Shown piece by piece: positions 30,806-41,919 of a DNA stretch of 64,000 bases. The notes below the pieces were generated by a model that saw only the letters and a list, made by a program, of their open reading frames with translations, was not told the origin of the DNA and did not search any database. Each line of letters opens with the position of its first letter. The stretch's first letter is position 1. The stretch covers positions 35,255,546-35,319,545 of the forward strand of contig CM064715.1 in NCBI GenBank assembly GCA_032717465.1. Reading direction: 5' to 3'. Position numbers and translations under genes: made by a program. The DNA comes from Coenobita brevimanus. Taxonomy: Eukaryota; Arthropoda; Malacostraca; Decapoda; Coenobitidae.

Positions 30806-31075
30806 AGATGATGAGGCCGGGTGAGGAAGCGATATGGAGGATGAGGCAGGGTAAGGAAGCAATAGGAAGGATGAGGCAGGGTGAGGAAGCGATAGGGAGG
30901 ATGAGGCTGGTTGAGGAAGAAATAGGAAGGTTGAGGCAGGGTGAAGAGGAGGTAGGGAAAATAAGGCAGGGTGAGAAAGAGATTGGGGGGGGGGGGCAGG
31001 ATGACGAAGAGAGATGGAGGATGAGGCAGGGTCAGGAATAGATAGGGAGGATGAGACAAGGTGAGGATGACAGTA
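30806..31075. repeat. 30-bp minisatellite (GATGAGGCAGGGTGAGGAAG type)
   Basis: Eight to nine degenerate units of about 30 bp, each beginning GATGAGGCAGGGTGAGGAAG. One unit is expanded by a run of G at about 30986. Because 30 is a multiple of 3, one plus frame reads as repeated MRQGEEAIGR, which is not a protein gene. Confidence 0.85.
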
Positions 31076-32144
31076 TTAAGGCAGTTTGAGATAGACTGTG
31101 GTAGTGTGAAACAAAGGGTAAGGTATGGTAAAGTGCAGAGGGTGAAGCAGAGTGGGGGAGGGAGGGGGAGGAAGAGACGATGAGGTAACATGAGAAAGAC
31201 TGGGGACGGTAGAATGAGGCTAAATGGGTGAGGCAAGATGAAAATGAGAGGGTGAGGCATGAAGACGCAGTATGAGGCAGTGAGGCAGAGGCACCAGTGA
31301 CTGGAGCCATCAATGGGTTGGTGTGTTGGCATGGGTGATCAACTGAACAAAAGGTTAAATCACATCTCATAACTGGCAGTTTCGTAAGGCGGGAAGGAAA
31401 CGGCGGGAAAAGGCAAAAAAGGAGGGGTTGAGGAAGAAATGGGGTGAAAAGAGGGGTTGCAAGGCCTCGGGAGGGATGAACAAGAGAGGTCTGGGAGCAG
31501 AGAGGGGGGAGGGAGATGAAAAAAGAGGAGTTAGAGGGGAGAAAGAGAGAGAGAGAGAGTGAAAAGGAAGAGGTTAGGGGGATGAGAGGGAGGAGTAACG
31601 ATAAAAGATTAAGGGGTGGAAGAGGTGAAGGGAAGCGTGAGGGGAGAGGAGATGGGAGAATGGAGGAGAACTGAGTGAAAGGGGAGGGGCTGTGCAGATA
31701 GTGACAGGGACGAGTGATAAGGCGAAGAGTGACGAAGGTCAGAGTGTGGGGGACGGGAGGAGAGGACGGTTAGAAGGTGGGGAAGGTATAGGGGAAGAGA
31801 GGGAAGGAGAGGGAGTTCGGAGAAGGAAAAGAGTGTTAGGTGAGTGTGAGAGAGAATGGATTTGTTTGGTGTGTGTACAAAGGAAAGCAAACTGTCACCA
31901 ATTTGTTGTCCTTTCGTGGCTGTTTGGTATATAGCTAGCAAAAACTATTCGATCAGTTAAAGACAAGGATAGAAATGTAGGTTTGGAGGAAATGGAGGTG
32001 AGAGTGAGGAGTAGGGAGGGAATGAAAATATGATAGGGGTGGGAAGGAATGGGAAATTTAGTGGTGGGAAGGAGAGTGAATTCGGCGAGGGAAGGAAAGA
32101 GGTTTAGAGAAGGGAAAGAGAGTGAGTTAGAGGAAAGAAGGAAA

Positions 32145-32640
32145 GGGAGTCAATGGAGGTAAGGAGAGAGGGTTAGGGAAGGAAAGGACAGGGGGTTAGG
32201 GAAGGTGAGGACAGGGGATTAAAGAAGGTAAGGACAGGGGATTAAAGGAGGTAAGGAAAGGGGGTTAGTGGAGGGATGGAGAGGGGGCTAGGAGAGGGAA
32301 AGAGAAGGGGTTATAAGAAGGAAGAAGAGGGGGCAGAGGAGGGAAGACGTGAGAGTTGGGGGGGGAAGGAAGGAGAGGAGGTTAGGAGAGGCAATGAGAG
32401 GGGGCTAGGGGAGGAAAGGAAAGGTAATTAGAGGAGGGAAGAAGAGGAGGTTAGTTAAGGGAAGGAGAGGGAGTTAAGGGACGGAAGGAGAAGGAGTTAA
32501 GGGAAGGAAGGAGAGGGGGTTAGGGGAGAGACAGAGGAGTTCAAGGGAGGGAGGGAGGGAAAGGGGGTTAGGGGAGGGAGAGAGAGGGGACTACGGGAGG
32601 GAAGGAGAGGGGAGTAGGGGGGGGGAGGAGAGTGAGTTAA
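32145..32640. repeat. 23-bp G-rich minisatellite (GGTTAGGGAAGGAAAGGACAGGG)
   Basis: About 20 units of about 23 bp, each starting GG(T/C)TAGGG or GATTAAAG and ending with a G run, diverging by substitutions. Several G-runs per unit make G-quadruplex formation possible. Confidence 0.8.
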
Positions 32641-32768
32641 GCTAGGAGAGAGGATAGGGATAGGAAAAGGTCGGGAGTGAAAAGGAGTGGGTGGTAGAGA
32701 ACGGAGGGGATGAAGAGAGGAAGTGCAGGAGTTAGTGGGTGAAAATGGGAGTACGGAAAGGGAGGGGA

Positions 32769-33070
32769 GGGGAGTGGTAGAGGATAAGTGGCCTGCGGTT
32801 CTAATGGACTCGGGTTCGATTGCTGACTGGGACAGGGAACAGTTTAGGGATTTGAATTTCTTTACAGCAGACTTTTCTGATCTACCATAAGACCCACAGA
32901 CATGTAAAAATATCCCCGCTAATACCAATACACCTGTCCTGTATGTGACTGCCATAGCATGTGTTCGATAAGGGCGATGGGTGTTAGCATGTTGAAGTGT
33001 GTAATACATGGGAGGACTGCTTGATCTCTGGGAAAGGGCTGTTAAACCTGTCCAGAGACGCACACACACA
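32769..33070 (+). mobile_element. tRNA-derived SINE, family S2, copy b
   Basis: Matches the reverse complement of 28074-28413: GTGGCCTGCGGTTCTAATGG, box-B-like GGGTTCGATTGC, GGACAGGGAACAGTTTAGGG, and AATATCCCCGCTAATACCAA in the body. It ends with a short CA tail after GTCCAGAGACG. It is the only non-purine island in the surrounding tract, which shows it inserted there. Confidence 0.8.
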
Positions 33071-33663
33071 CAAAAATAGAGGATGGAGAAGGGAATGCAG
33101 TAAAGGGGGGGGGGGGAGGAAAGAAAAGGAAAGGTGATAAAAGTGGACTATAGGAGGCGTACGAGGGGAGGGGTAAGGGAGGAGGTAAGTAAGAGGTAAA
33201 TAAGGTGGGAATTGGAAGAGGAGGGTGGGGGGGTGTTCAGGAGAAAAAAATGAGGGTAGATGGTGGGGGACGGTGAAGGGATGAGGAAGAGGGGAGAGAG
33301 AGTCGTGGAGGAGCGAGGGAAAAGTAAGAGAGAATTAGTAGGGGAAAAAAAAAAGATTGTTGCAGGAAGAGAAAGGAAGGGAAGGATGGAGAGGAAAAAG
33401 AAAGGATGAAGACAGAAGGGAGAAGGAGAGGAGAGAGGAGAGAAGGATATGGGCTAAGTGGATGGAAGAAGTGTTAGAGGAGGAAGAGGGGGTGAAAATT
33501 TGTAGTACAAAGAGAGATGGAGGAGAGGCGAAAGAAAAGAAAGTAGGAAAGGGTTGATAGAAAACAGACGGAGGTAAAGAGAGTGTGAAGGTGTTCAAGG
33601 TCACAAAGAAAGGTTAGCAGGAGGCAGAGGAGTGGAATTACAGGTGATAAACGGGGGCTGTAG

Positions 33664-33755
<92 letters not shown>

Positions 33756-34960
33756 GAGAGAGAGAGGAACGAGAACAAAGAAGATATAGATAACAGGAGA
33801 TCTATTGGCCTATAACGAAGCTATCTGCTGCGGTAAAACTACGACATATGAGAGGAAATGTAGAGAGAGAAGAAACAAAGATAAACGGGTAAAAAAGAAA
33901 CAGAGGGGAGTAGAGAGGAGTGAGGAAAGAAAGATTAGAGAGAGGAAGAGAGAGCTAAGAATGGAAGGATAAGAGCGCCAATGAGACAGCAAGGACAGGA
34001 GAGTCGATGAGACAGCAAGGAGAGGAGAGGAGGGAAGAGAGAGAAAGAGAGAGATTCTGCGGGCTAGGTGTCAAGGGATGATGACCACTGAGTGTGGCGG
34101 TTCGGAAAACTCCAGGTGACGTCTGTGTCTGGGATTTCGGGGTGGGGGAGGTGGGGAGGGGGAACTGCATGGAGGAGGAGGGGAGGGATGAACCTGTGAG
34201 TTGGGAAGAGAGGAAGGAGAGAGGGATGGCTATAGTTTATGGGTGAGGAGAGAGACGCACTGGCGGTGTGTTAGAAGACAGGACTGGGACGAAGGTGGGG
34301 ATGGAAGTGGGGGCAATGGAGGACGGGAGAGATGAATCTGGGGGTTGGATGGGATACAAAGGAGAGAAAAATATGGTAAATGGGAGGGGCGAGAGACCGG
34401 CTCGGTTGGGACTATTGTAAGAAAGGGGAACTTTGAGGCTGAAGGAGAAGAATGGAGGACATGTTGAGAAGAAAAGGGAATAGAAGAGCGCGATGAGAAT
34501 TGTGATATGGGAGGGGTGAAGGACGGACCGGAGGTGAATTGAAAGTATGGGATTTGGGAGTGAGAGGAAAGGGTGATGGCTGCTTGTGTGAGGAGGGAAG
34601 GATGAAGGTAGGAGTGGATATGAAAAGTGGAAGGGGGAAGACAAGAAGTGGATGATAGCGTAAGATCGAAAAAACGAGAGATGGACTATGCTGGGAGTTT
34701 GGTAGGAGAGGGCTGTGTGTTAGATTAAAGAAAAGGTGGAGTCAATATCAAAGAGAAAATGAGAGTGTGGTAGTGGGAATGGAGTGATAGTTTGGAGTAA
34801 AGGATAAGGGTGTGATATGGGAGGGGCGAGAAACGGAAAGAGTTTAAGCATTTGGTGAGACGAACAATGCTGTGGGGCCGAAGGAGGAGTATGCGTGGGA
34901 TATGTAGAAAAAACGTTGGATGGAAATGGAAAGCAGGAATCACGAATGAAAAAGTAAGAG
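33071..34960. repeat. Purine-rich tract, continued
   Basis: G/A-dominated plus strand with irregular 20-40-bp periodicity. It includes (GA)n at 33669-33762. No gene motif on either strand. Confidence 0.85.
33669..33762. repeat. (GA)n microsatellite
   Basis: About 47 GA units with one interruption near 33753. Confidence 0.95.
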
Positions 34961-34969
34961 TACTAACCA

Positions 34970-35400
34970 AGAGCCTTTAACCACGGAACACGAAACAACG
35001 TTCAAGTGGTTAAGGGAGAATAGAACCAACAAGAACCACAGACTGAAGACCCTGGTGTAACATCACAGAATCATAGACCAAATACTTAAGTGCAACCTAG
35101 GAGACCGAAAACCAATGATCAGTAGATAATGGAGAACCAGAGAACGAGATCCAGAGAACGAGATCCAGGAATCGCAGCGAGAATCAGAGCCATAAAATGT
35201 AGGCCAAGAGTCAGAGAGTGAAAACCAACGGCCATGGAGCGAAATATAAGAGCCAGGGTGAAAACCAAGAACCAAGAAATGAAATTAAAAAATCAGCCAG
35301 TGAAGCCAAGAACAGAAGAATGAATTTCAAGACCCAAAGAAAGAAAACCAAGAACATGAAGGAGAACTCAGAGAGTGCAATACCTTTCATAACTAACTGT
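34970..35400. repeat. Diffuse tandem repeat B (GAACCAAGAA type)
   Basis: Irregular repetition of words such as AGAACCAAGAA, GAGAACGAGATCCA and CCAAGAACATGAA, spaced about 18-25 bp apart. The same vocabulary recurs at 36120-36312, 57080-57340 and 58095-58330. Confidence 0.65.
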
Positions 35401-35409
35401 TCCAAGGAC

Positions 35410-36027
35410 CGAATATTTGACCTTGTCTGGTGAACTTGATCAGTGACAGATTATTGTCAAAACAGAGTTACTTTAATGCTGCCCAGCCATTAACTTTTTT
35501 AACAACTTTCGTTTAAATAAGCTCAAATCTGTATGAGTTGAATTTGTCCATTGACTCTGATCTTGACCACTGACTGATTATCCTCAAAGTAAAATCCGTT
35601 TATTCTTGCCATCTCTCCACCCATCATACGAAGTTTGCTCTAAACAGGACCTTGTCCTGCGATATTAAACATTGACTTATTGTTCTCAGAAACCGTGAAT
35701 CCATCCACTAGATTTAAACTGTGTGAAGTACTTTGTTCACCAACACACACAGGGCGAACTCTGACCTTGCCCTGCGACCTTGACTTTTGACTGATTGTTC
35801 TCAAAATGGAATATTTTCCTTTTTGCCTTACGGTCAGCCTTCCTCCAAGTTCGGTCTAAATAGGATAAAAACAGTTTAAGCTGATTTTCTAAGCCAAACT
35901 CTGACTTAGCCCAGCGACCCTGGCGTTTGACCTAGTGCCCTTAAAAGTATTGGTTCACTCCTTGGCTAACCCTCAAGCCTTTCATCAAGTTTAGCTAAAA
36001 TCAGATAAAAACTGCTTGAATTGTATT

Positions 36028-36030
<3 letters not shown>
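35410..36030. repeat. Diffuse tandem repeat A (GACCTTGAC-TTTTGACTGATTG type)
   Basis: Three to four degenerate units of about 170-180 bp. Each contains a GACCTTGACTTTTGACTGA-like word, TGTTCTCAAAATGGAAT, then TTTAGTCTAAAT-like and AAAACTGCTTAA words. Related units lie at 42330-42498, 51623-51773 and 55905-56700. Confidence 0.75.

Positions 36031-36104
<74 letters not shown>
36031..36104. repeat. (CA)n microsatellite
   Basis: About 37 CA units joining repeat A to repeat B. Confidence 0.95.
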
Positions 36105-36105
<1 letters not shown>

Positions 36106-36119
36106 CGCTGATCAATGCA

Positions 36120-36312
36120 AAACACCCGCTCTCGCATCTCGAGTCGCAGGTGAAACCAAAGAGAAAGTCAGAACCAATTTGAAAAGTAATGGGCGAGAAC
36201 CAAAAAGCAAACAGAGTGGAAGCCAAACACAAGAGTCAAGTCCAAGGGCCAAATGAAGAAAATCAACATCCAGAGTAAATACAAAGAGCCAGACGTGAAA
36301 CCCAAAAGTCAC
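36120..36312. repeat. Diffuse tandem repeat B
   Basis: GAACCAAAAAGCAAAC, GGAAGCCAAACACAAGAGTC and similar words, as at 34970-35400. Confidence 0.6.
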
Positions 36313-36325
36313 ACTACTGTACTAC

Positions 36326-36350
36326 AACTAGTAGTAGTAGTAGTAGTAGT

Positions 36351-36399
<49 letters not shown>
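36326..36399. repeat. (TAG)n with (CAG)n core
   Basis: About 24 trinucleotide units: TAG repeats with five or six CAG units in the middle. Confidence 0.95.
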
Positions 36400-36775
36400 A
36401 ATTAGCCCCAATTTGTCTGGGAGCTCAGACCTATTTTCCACCAGCAAACAATAGCTCCTGCAAGGCCGTGCCATGTAATGAACCGATGGTTCCTTGCGAT
36501 GGACAGCACCTCGCCACAGTGAGGCGAAGGGAAGAGTGTACAATTGTGATTCCTGGATGGACACTGCCTTTGTGACTCTCCACCCAGTTAACAGGGGCAC
36601 CATAGTTGGCTCCACATCACCTCGTTATTTGGTTATACGAGTATGGTTACCATCCAGAGTTGTAAATGACTTTCTGGGTTCAACTACTCAAGTAGTAGGG
36701 TGAATTAGAAACTCAGATTAACAAATAGCCCATACATTATTTTACTTTTATTTTTCCCTCTATCTAATCACTTAT
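36400..36775. repeat. Unassigned interval with partial repeat X
   Basis: At 36632-36690, GTATGGTTACCATCCAGAG and the following TTGTAAATGACTTTCTGGGT resemble the head of repeat X. The remainder holds no frame or motif that I recognise. Confidence 0.45.
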
Positions 36776-37694
36776 ACATAGAAACATAGTTGTCCACGAA
36801 AGCGAGATCAGGAAACAATCAAATCTGTCCTCTTCTTGGACAGTTTTCTCTGACGTAGAAAGCGAAGATTACAGATCATTCCTACATACTTATGAAAACT
36901 TATTCAATAGGATACATAGGTCTGGAAATATGTACACAGCAATTCCTTCTCATAACGACAAGGCATTTCAAGTGAATTTGACCAAACAAACGAACACAAT
37001 GGCCAGCGCACCCAGCATCACAGCTTCAACTTCCTCATATCAAGTATTTGTGTACCATCAAGATAAAAATCTCACGAAAATCTCAGGAACGGACAAAGTT
37101 CACATCGATGTACTGTAACTTCTAAATGAGTGTGAACAACTTTTTGTTAAAAGGCATATAACAAATGAGAATGAAGAGGCAGCTGTTTTTTCATCAAGGA
37201 TTAACCAAGAAAGATGCCCAGCTGACAATCTGCTTAGATCAAATAAGCTCTTGTTAGCTCAGAAATATGATGAGTTTAAAACAGAATTCCTGAAGAAATT
37301 TTCTGGAGGTATAAAATTTTTGCCTGGTTTAACTCCAGAATTACCTAAGGTCGTGGATCTTAGGTGAAATAACGGCAGATGTGTTCGCAATTAAGAGAAC
37401 ACTGTTGGCCATTATATATAACTCAAACTGGGTAACACCTGATGGGAAGAGGTCATTAATGCATGTCGCTGACATCCTTGGTTATGTAGATGCTTTGTGT
37501 AAATTACCTGATACAGTACTCATGATAGTTAAAACAGTTGCTCATACCCCAGGAATTTGTTTATTAGATTTTATGAACGAGGTAGAGATGAATTGCAGCA
37601 AGGCAGGAGTGAGTGAAATATCACAGTCCAATACAACAAGGATGATAATTACAGGCCCAGTGGCAGCTATGAATATACTGTATCTAGCACAAGT

Positions 37695-38119
37695 CTATCT
37701 ATCTATATACCTAGGCTGCTTCCCCTAAGGAAAGGGAGGTAGCCGAGACAGGACGACACACTCCCCATTTACTCATTCATTCAAACACATTCATTCGCAT
37801 CTTAGCCCCAAAGGGGAGAACGGACAGATCCTCACTGCACCACACCGCACAAGGGTCAACTGCGCAATGCAATCAGTGACATCCGCAGCAGGGCCCGACA
37901 GCAGAACTGGTTTACCCCTGCCACATCATAATAGACCCATCCCCTTACCCGCACCTGACCTGACTAGCTGATCAGACCAAATGCGGGAGAATATCCCCTC
38001 AGGGCTGCGTCATCACTTATTCATTCACAATTTCTCTCCATTTATTTCTGTCACGCACAGCCACTCTTCCTTGCTCAACAGACATCCCTCTCGCATCCAG
38101 CGCTCTCTTCACACTGTCC
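37695..38119 (-). mobile_element. 5'-truncated RTE-like LINE (LR-c1) with 13-bp target-site duplication
   Basis: Only the last ~425 bp of the LR-c family, closely matching 51776-52200 in inverse orientation. The minus strand ends AGCCTAGGTATATAGATAGATAG. ATCTAGCACAAGT occurs at 37682-37694 and at 38120-38132, a clean duplication, so the ends of the insertion are known almost to the base. Some 60 codons of the LINE C-terminus may remain at 37990-38119. Confidence 0.93.
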
Positions 38120-40011
38120 ATCTAGCACAAGTACAGAACAAAAAAGAGTGCGACCTGATAACAGACAAATAAAACAACATCTGACATCAAGGCAGCATTC
38201 GCAAACTCCAGGCCACAGGCAGCCTTAAAAATTTGCACGTAGTTCAAGCAGAAACCGTGCCACAGAAAAAACAAAATATGGAAACTCATCTCGTGGGTCA
38301 CATTCGGGTGGCAGGCCTACTCTATGTTATTACTGTTCTAGTCCTGGTCACATGAAAGCTGAGTGTTCTATCAAAAACAAGGAAAACAGAGATAAAGAGA
38401 AAGGGGTGCAGCCATACTGCAGAAAGCATAGAAACATAGGACATTGGACGTCAAACTGGAAGACAGTTGAAAGATTATTATCTGTTTTTAAATCGGGGGA
38501 GGGGGATGTCACTACAAAAAAAGACCATAAAAAAAAAAAAATCCTAGAGTGCATATAGGAAGCATACACGCAAATGAGTGTATTTTGGTGTCTGCTTCCT
38601 GTGAAGATCAAAAGATTTCATTATTCTTGGATACAGGCTCACCAGTGAATTTAATAACACAAGAGGAATTAAAGAGGATTTTAGAAATATGAAGAAAGTA
38701 ACCTTCTTGGAGGAATCTAATTTAGACTTACATGCTGTAAATAAGTGTAAAGGGCATGATACAGTTAGACATCAATTTTACAGAGACCACGAAAACATTC
38801 ACCACTAATTTCTATCTAGCAGAGAACTTAGGAATAAGAGCTAACATGTTATTGAGTTTGAGAGCCATGAGGAAAGAGAATATTATATTACTCCCACACA
38901 TGGACGGGACAGAATATGACAACGAATTCATAGAGGAAATTTCACCAGAAATGCCATCCAACAATTTTAGAAAATCGAAGGGAGTTGGAATGATCAAACA
39001 CCTTAGCAGAACGATTCAGTCGACCTCAAAGAAAACGAGAATACGCATGCACTCAAAAAGACCGCTCAACTTTCCCTCCCATCCCTACCATCCCCTTTAC
39101 CAGGGACCGAGGTGACAGTAAACTTTCATTAATTCCCGAACATCTCACCAATGATGTAGTTATTCCACCTAAATCATATAAGAAAATCACCATAAAGAGT
39201 AAATTGAAGAATGATATTGTTATTGTCTTAGAAGAATCGTGTAAAGTAAAAGGACTCACGGTGGAAAATGCCTTACGTCCGGTGAATAACGATGGGGAAA
39301 CTCATATGTTCCTAATTAATCAGATGGAGAAGTGCAGTTCTAAAAAGGAACTTCTATAAACAATTTAGAGACTTGTCCAGCTCTTATATGTGAAGTAACA
39401 ATAGGTGGAACATCAAGTAAGATAAAATTGATGGACAGAGAGTGCATAAAGGAGAATTTGATTCACTCAGGAAATTATGGTGTGGAAAATGATCTACTGG
39501 ATTTATTACAAAAACACCGACAAACAGTCGCATTACCTGGGGAAAAATTAGGTTGTACTAACCTGATTAAACACAAGGTTAACGTACAGCAGGACACACA
39601 ACCAATAAATGTACCAGCCAGTAGAGTAGCACACTCACAACACACCCTTGCAAATCAGTATGTTGATGAAATGTTAAGAATGAATCTTTTGAGCCATCAG
39701 TCTCCCTGTGGAATGCCCCATTATTGTTTGTGCTCAAACGCAAAGGTGAAATGAGTGCAGTCGTTGATTATCGCAACTTAAACCAACAGACAATCCCAGA
39801 CCAGTTCTCTCTGCCATTGCTGGGTGACGTGTTGCACAATATTGGACCAAAATAATAGTGTATTTTCTACAATCGATTTGCATAACGGATAGTGTCAAAT
39901 CTAGTTAGATGACGGATCACGCAAATACACTGCTTTCTCTACAAATACAGGGCATTATCAGTATTGAATGCCGATGGGGTTAAGGACAGCTCCAGACACA
40001 TTCCAACGATT

Positions 40012-40463
40012 CAGAGGCACACCAAGAAACTGAGTAGGGGAGGTTTCCAAATTACTGACAAGTCCTTGTGAGCAAAGCAAACCCATACAGCTATGGGGCC
40101 CCGGGGGAGGGTTACTGTAGGCCCCTCAGGAATTTTGTTTTGAAATCTAACCAATAATTGATGAACAGATCACTGCACTAAAATAATTCAGTCAGTATAT
40201 TAATTGTTTTGCTTTAACGCTCTTGCAGTTTTATTAAACGCACATCATAACAATGCACATCGTATCATAACTTATTAAACAGACATCATCAATATTTGAC
40301 ATTGTATGGCAGTGCTGAATTGTATTCAGATGATTCAGGTGTATAAAGTTATCATGGCGTGGGGTGAAGTCTGACTGTTGGAGTAGGCCTGGTCAGACCG
40401 CAAGGAATCAGTCTGAGGGGGGGTTTCCGGGCAACCAGGAAACCCCCCATGAGTGCACCTCTG
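40012..40463. mobile_element. 452-bp MITE-like insertion in G3 reverse transcriptase
   Basis: The left end CAGAGGCACACC and right end GAGTGCACCTCTG are inverted. GATT flanks both sides (40008-40011 and 40464-40467). Removing it joins TTCCAACGATT to AATGAATAGTG and restores the RT block around FQRLMNS. The CAGAGG terminus resembles hAT-type ends, but the 4-bp duplication does not fit hAT, so the superfamily is open. Confidence 0.65.
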
Positions 40464-41030
40464 GATTAATGAATAGTGTACTATCGGGAATGTCAGGAAA
40501 TGGTATCTTTGTTTACTTGGACATAATAATTGTAACACACACAATAGATGAATTTTTAGAGAAATTAGACCAGCTCCTACACAAAGTCCCCAATGCTGAT
40601 TTGAAAATTAAGCTGTCTACGAGTAAATGTAAATTTTGCTTTAAGGAAATAAAATTCTTAGGCCACAGGCTTGATGCAGAAGGCATATACACCTCAAACG
40701 AGAAAATACAAACAATAAGGGATTTCCCTGTACCCACAAATGTGGATGAAGTAAGACAATTTTTAGGATTAGCAGGATCATACAGATCATTCATACAACA
40801 GTTTTCACACATAACAGAACCATTATTCCACCTACTGAAAAAACAAGCTGTATTTCAGTTGGGAGAGGAACAAAAACTAGCATTTAATGAATTAAAAGAT
40901 AAACTTACATGTGCACCTTGCTTGGCCTATCCTAATTTCAGAAAACCATTTATATATAATTTGCACAGATGCATTTCTTAAAGGAATAACGGCCATATTG
41001 ATGCAAGAAGATAAGCGTGGAAAAATCAAT

Positions 41031-41240
41031 CAACTGCATTCGCTAGCAGACAAATAAAAGGTGCAAAGAAAAATTTATGCACTACAGACCTAGAGATGTT
41101 TGCAGTGGTCTTCAAATTACAATAGTTTCGAGGTCAACCAACTGCATTCGCTAGCAGACAAATAAATGGCGCAGCGAAAAATTATTGCACTACCTAGAGA
41201 CACTTGAAGTGGTCTCCTCATTACAAAAGTTTCGAGATTT
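41031..41240 (+). repeat. 108-bp tandem duplication in the G3 RNase H region
   Basis: CAACTGCATTCGCTAGCAGA starts at 41031 and again at 41139. The two units, each covering the ASRQINGA to Q-FR segment, differ at about ten positions. Confidence 0.8.
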
Positions 41241-41499
41241 GGTATATGGTTACGAAATTTCCTAGCTATAATCTCCATTGCTGTATCATTTAAGTCACTC
41301 GACTTTAGGCATGACTTTCCTCAAACCTCCATATTACATATTAACAGCATATATGTCACCATCTATTGTGTAGTGTGTTATGATATTTTATTGTCCTGAC
41401 AAAAGGAGATATTCACGTGTTTGCATTGACATTTTCCGCTAAATACGTAAATAAAAAGAAACACTCAAAGCTTTCTGTTTTATGTTTATTTATTTTCAT

Positions 41500-41585
41500 T
41501 CTTCTGTATCAGTCAAAGGGCCAGACAAAAACGACTCAAGGGCCAGATTTGGCCCACAGGCCTCCAGTTGAATAGCCCTACATTA
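41500..41585. mobile_element. Possible right end of a hAT-like element
   Basis: GGGCCAGATTTGGCCCACAG followed by GCCTCCAGTTGAATAGCCCT is the style of terminus (GGCCCGCGGGCCGCCAGTT...CCCCTG) seen at many animal hAT transposon ends. No matching left end was found, so this may be a solitary fragment. 41260-41500 and 41585-41920 hold nothing else I can identify. Confidence 0.4.
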
Positions 41586-41919
41586 GACTGTCACAAGTGT
41601 AGAGCTCTTAGTGAGGTCGGAAGACAAGGTGAGGCATTCACTGAATTATATAATGGTTTTTCTATTTTGTTGCTAAGGCAAATGATTACGAAGTAACGTA
41701 AAATTTCTGGTCAACGAAAACCTACGTGTCAGTATTAAAGAACATTCTAACATAAATGAAAGAGTAGCTGGTCTACTACTAAAACCAAATAAATGATACA
41801 TAATAAAGGTAATCCAAGTATTACGTCCCGACATCATTTTATGAAGATGAAGAATGTGAAAAACACGGTATTTTGATGATGTATGGGAAGAATGAAAATG
41901 TATAAAACTCAGTAGACTT

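Larger units (their letters stand above)
30500..32768. repeat. Strand-asymmetric purine-rich tract with minisatellites
   Basis: More than 2 kb in which the plus strand is overwhelmingly G and A. It contains (GA)n at 30624-30686 and recognisable tandem arrays (listed separately). Long open frames on the minus strand (Pro/Leu/Ser/His-rich) come from the purine bias and are not genes. Confidence 0.9.
36780..41260 (+). pseudogene. Second Ty3/Gypsy-like element (G3), heavily decayed
   Basis: Unrelated in detail to G1/G2. A probable gag region at 36900-38450 includes a CCHC knuckle (CYYCSSPGHMKAEC near 38320). Protease-like FLDTGSPVNLIT lies near 38625. RT follows: CTNLIKHKVNVQQDTQPINV (39555), VVDYRNLNQQTIPDQFSLPL (39763), then FVYLDIIIVTH (40513), where the second catalytic Asp of YLDD reads Ile. 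Next are IKFLGHRLDAEGIYTS (40655) and VRQFLGLAGSYRSF (40754), and RNase H pieces (FASRQINGAAKNYCTT near 41145). This is the usual Gypsy PR-RT-RNaseH order. Interrupted by LINE LR-c1, a MITE and many stops. LTRs were not identified. Confidence 0.82.

Noticed and set aside
30487..31332. 281-codon minus-strand frame rich in Leu/Pro/Ser/His
   Set aside because: Produced by the purine bias and the 30-bp minisatellite (unit divisible by three); no domain and simple repetitive composition.
32145..32640. GGTTAGGG words as interstitial telomeric repeat
   Set aside because: The unit is 23 bp with a single TTAGGG-like word that is not conserved in all units. Arthropod telomeres are usually TTAGG, and no perfect TTAGG run is present.
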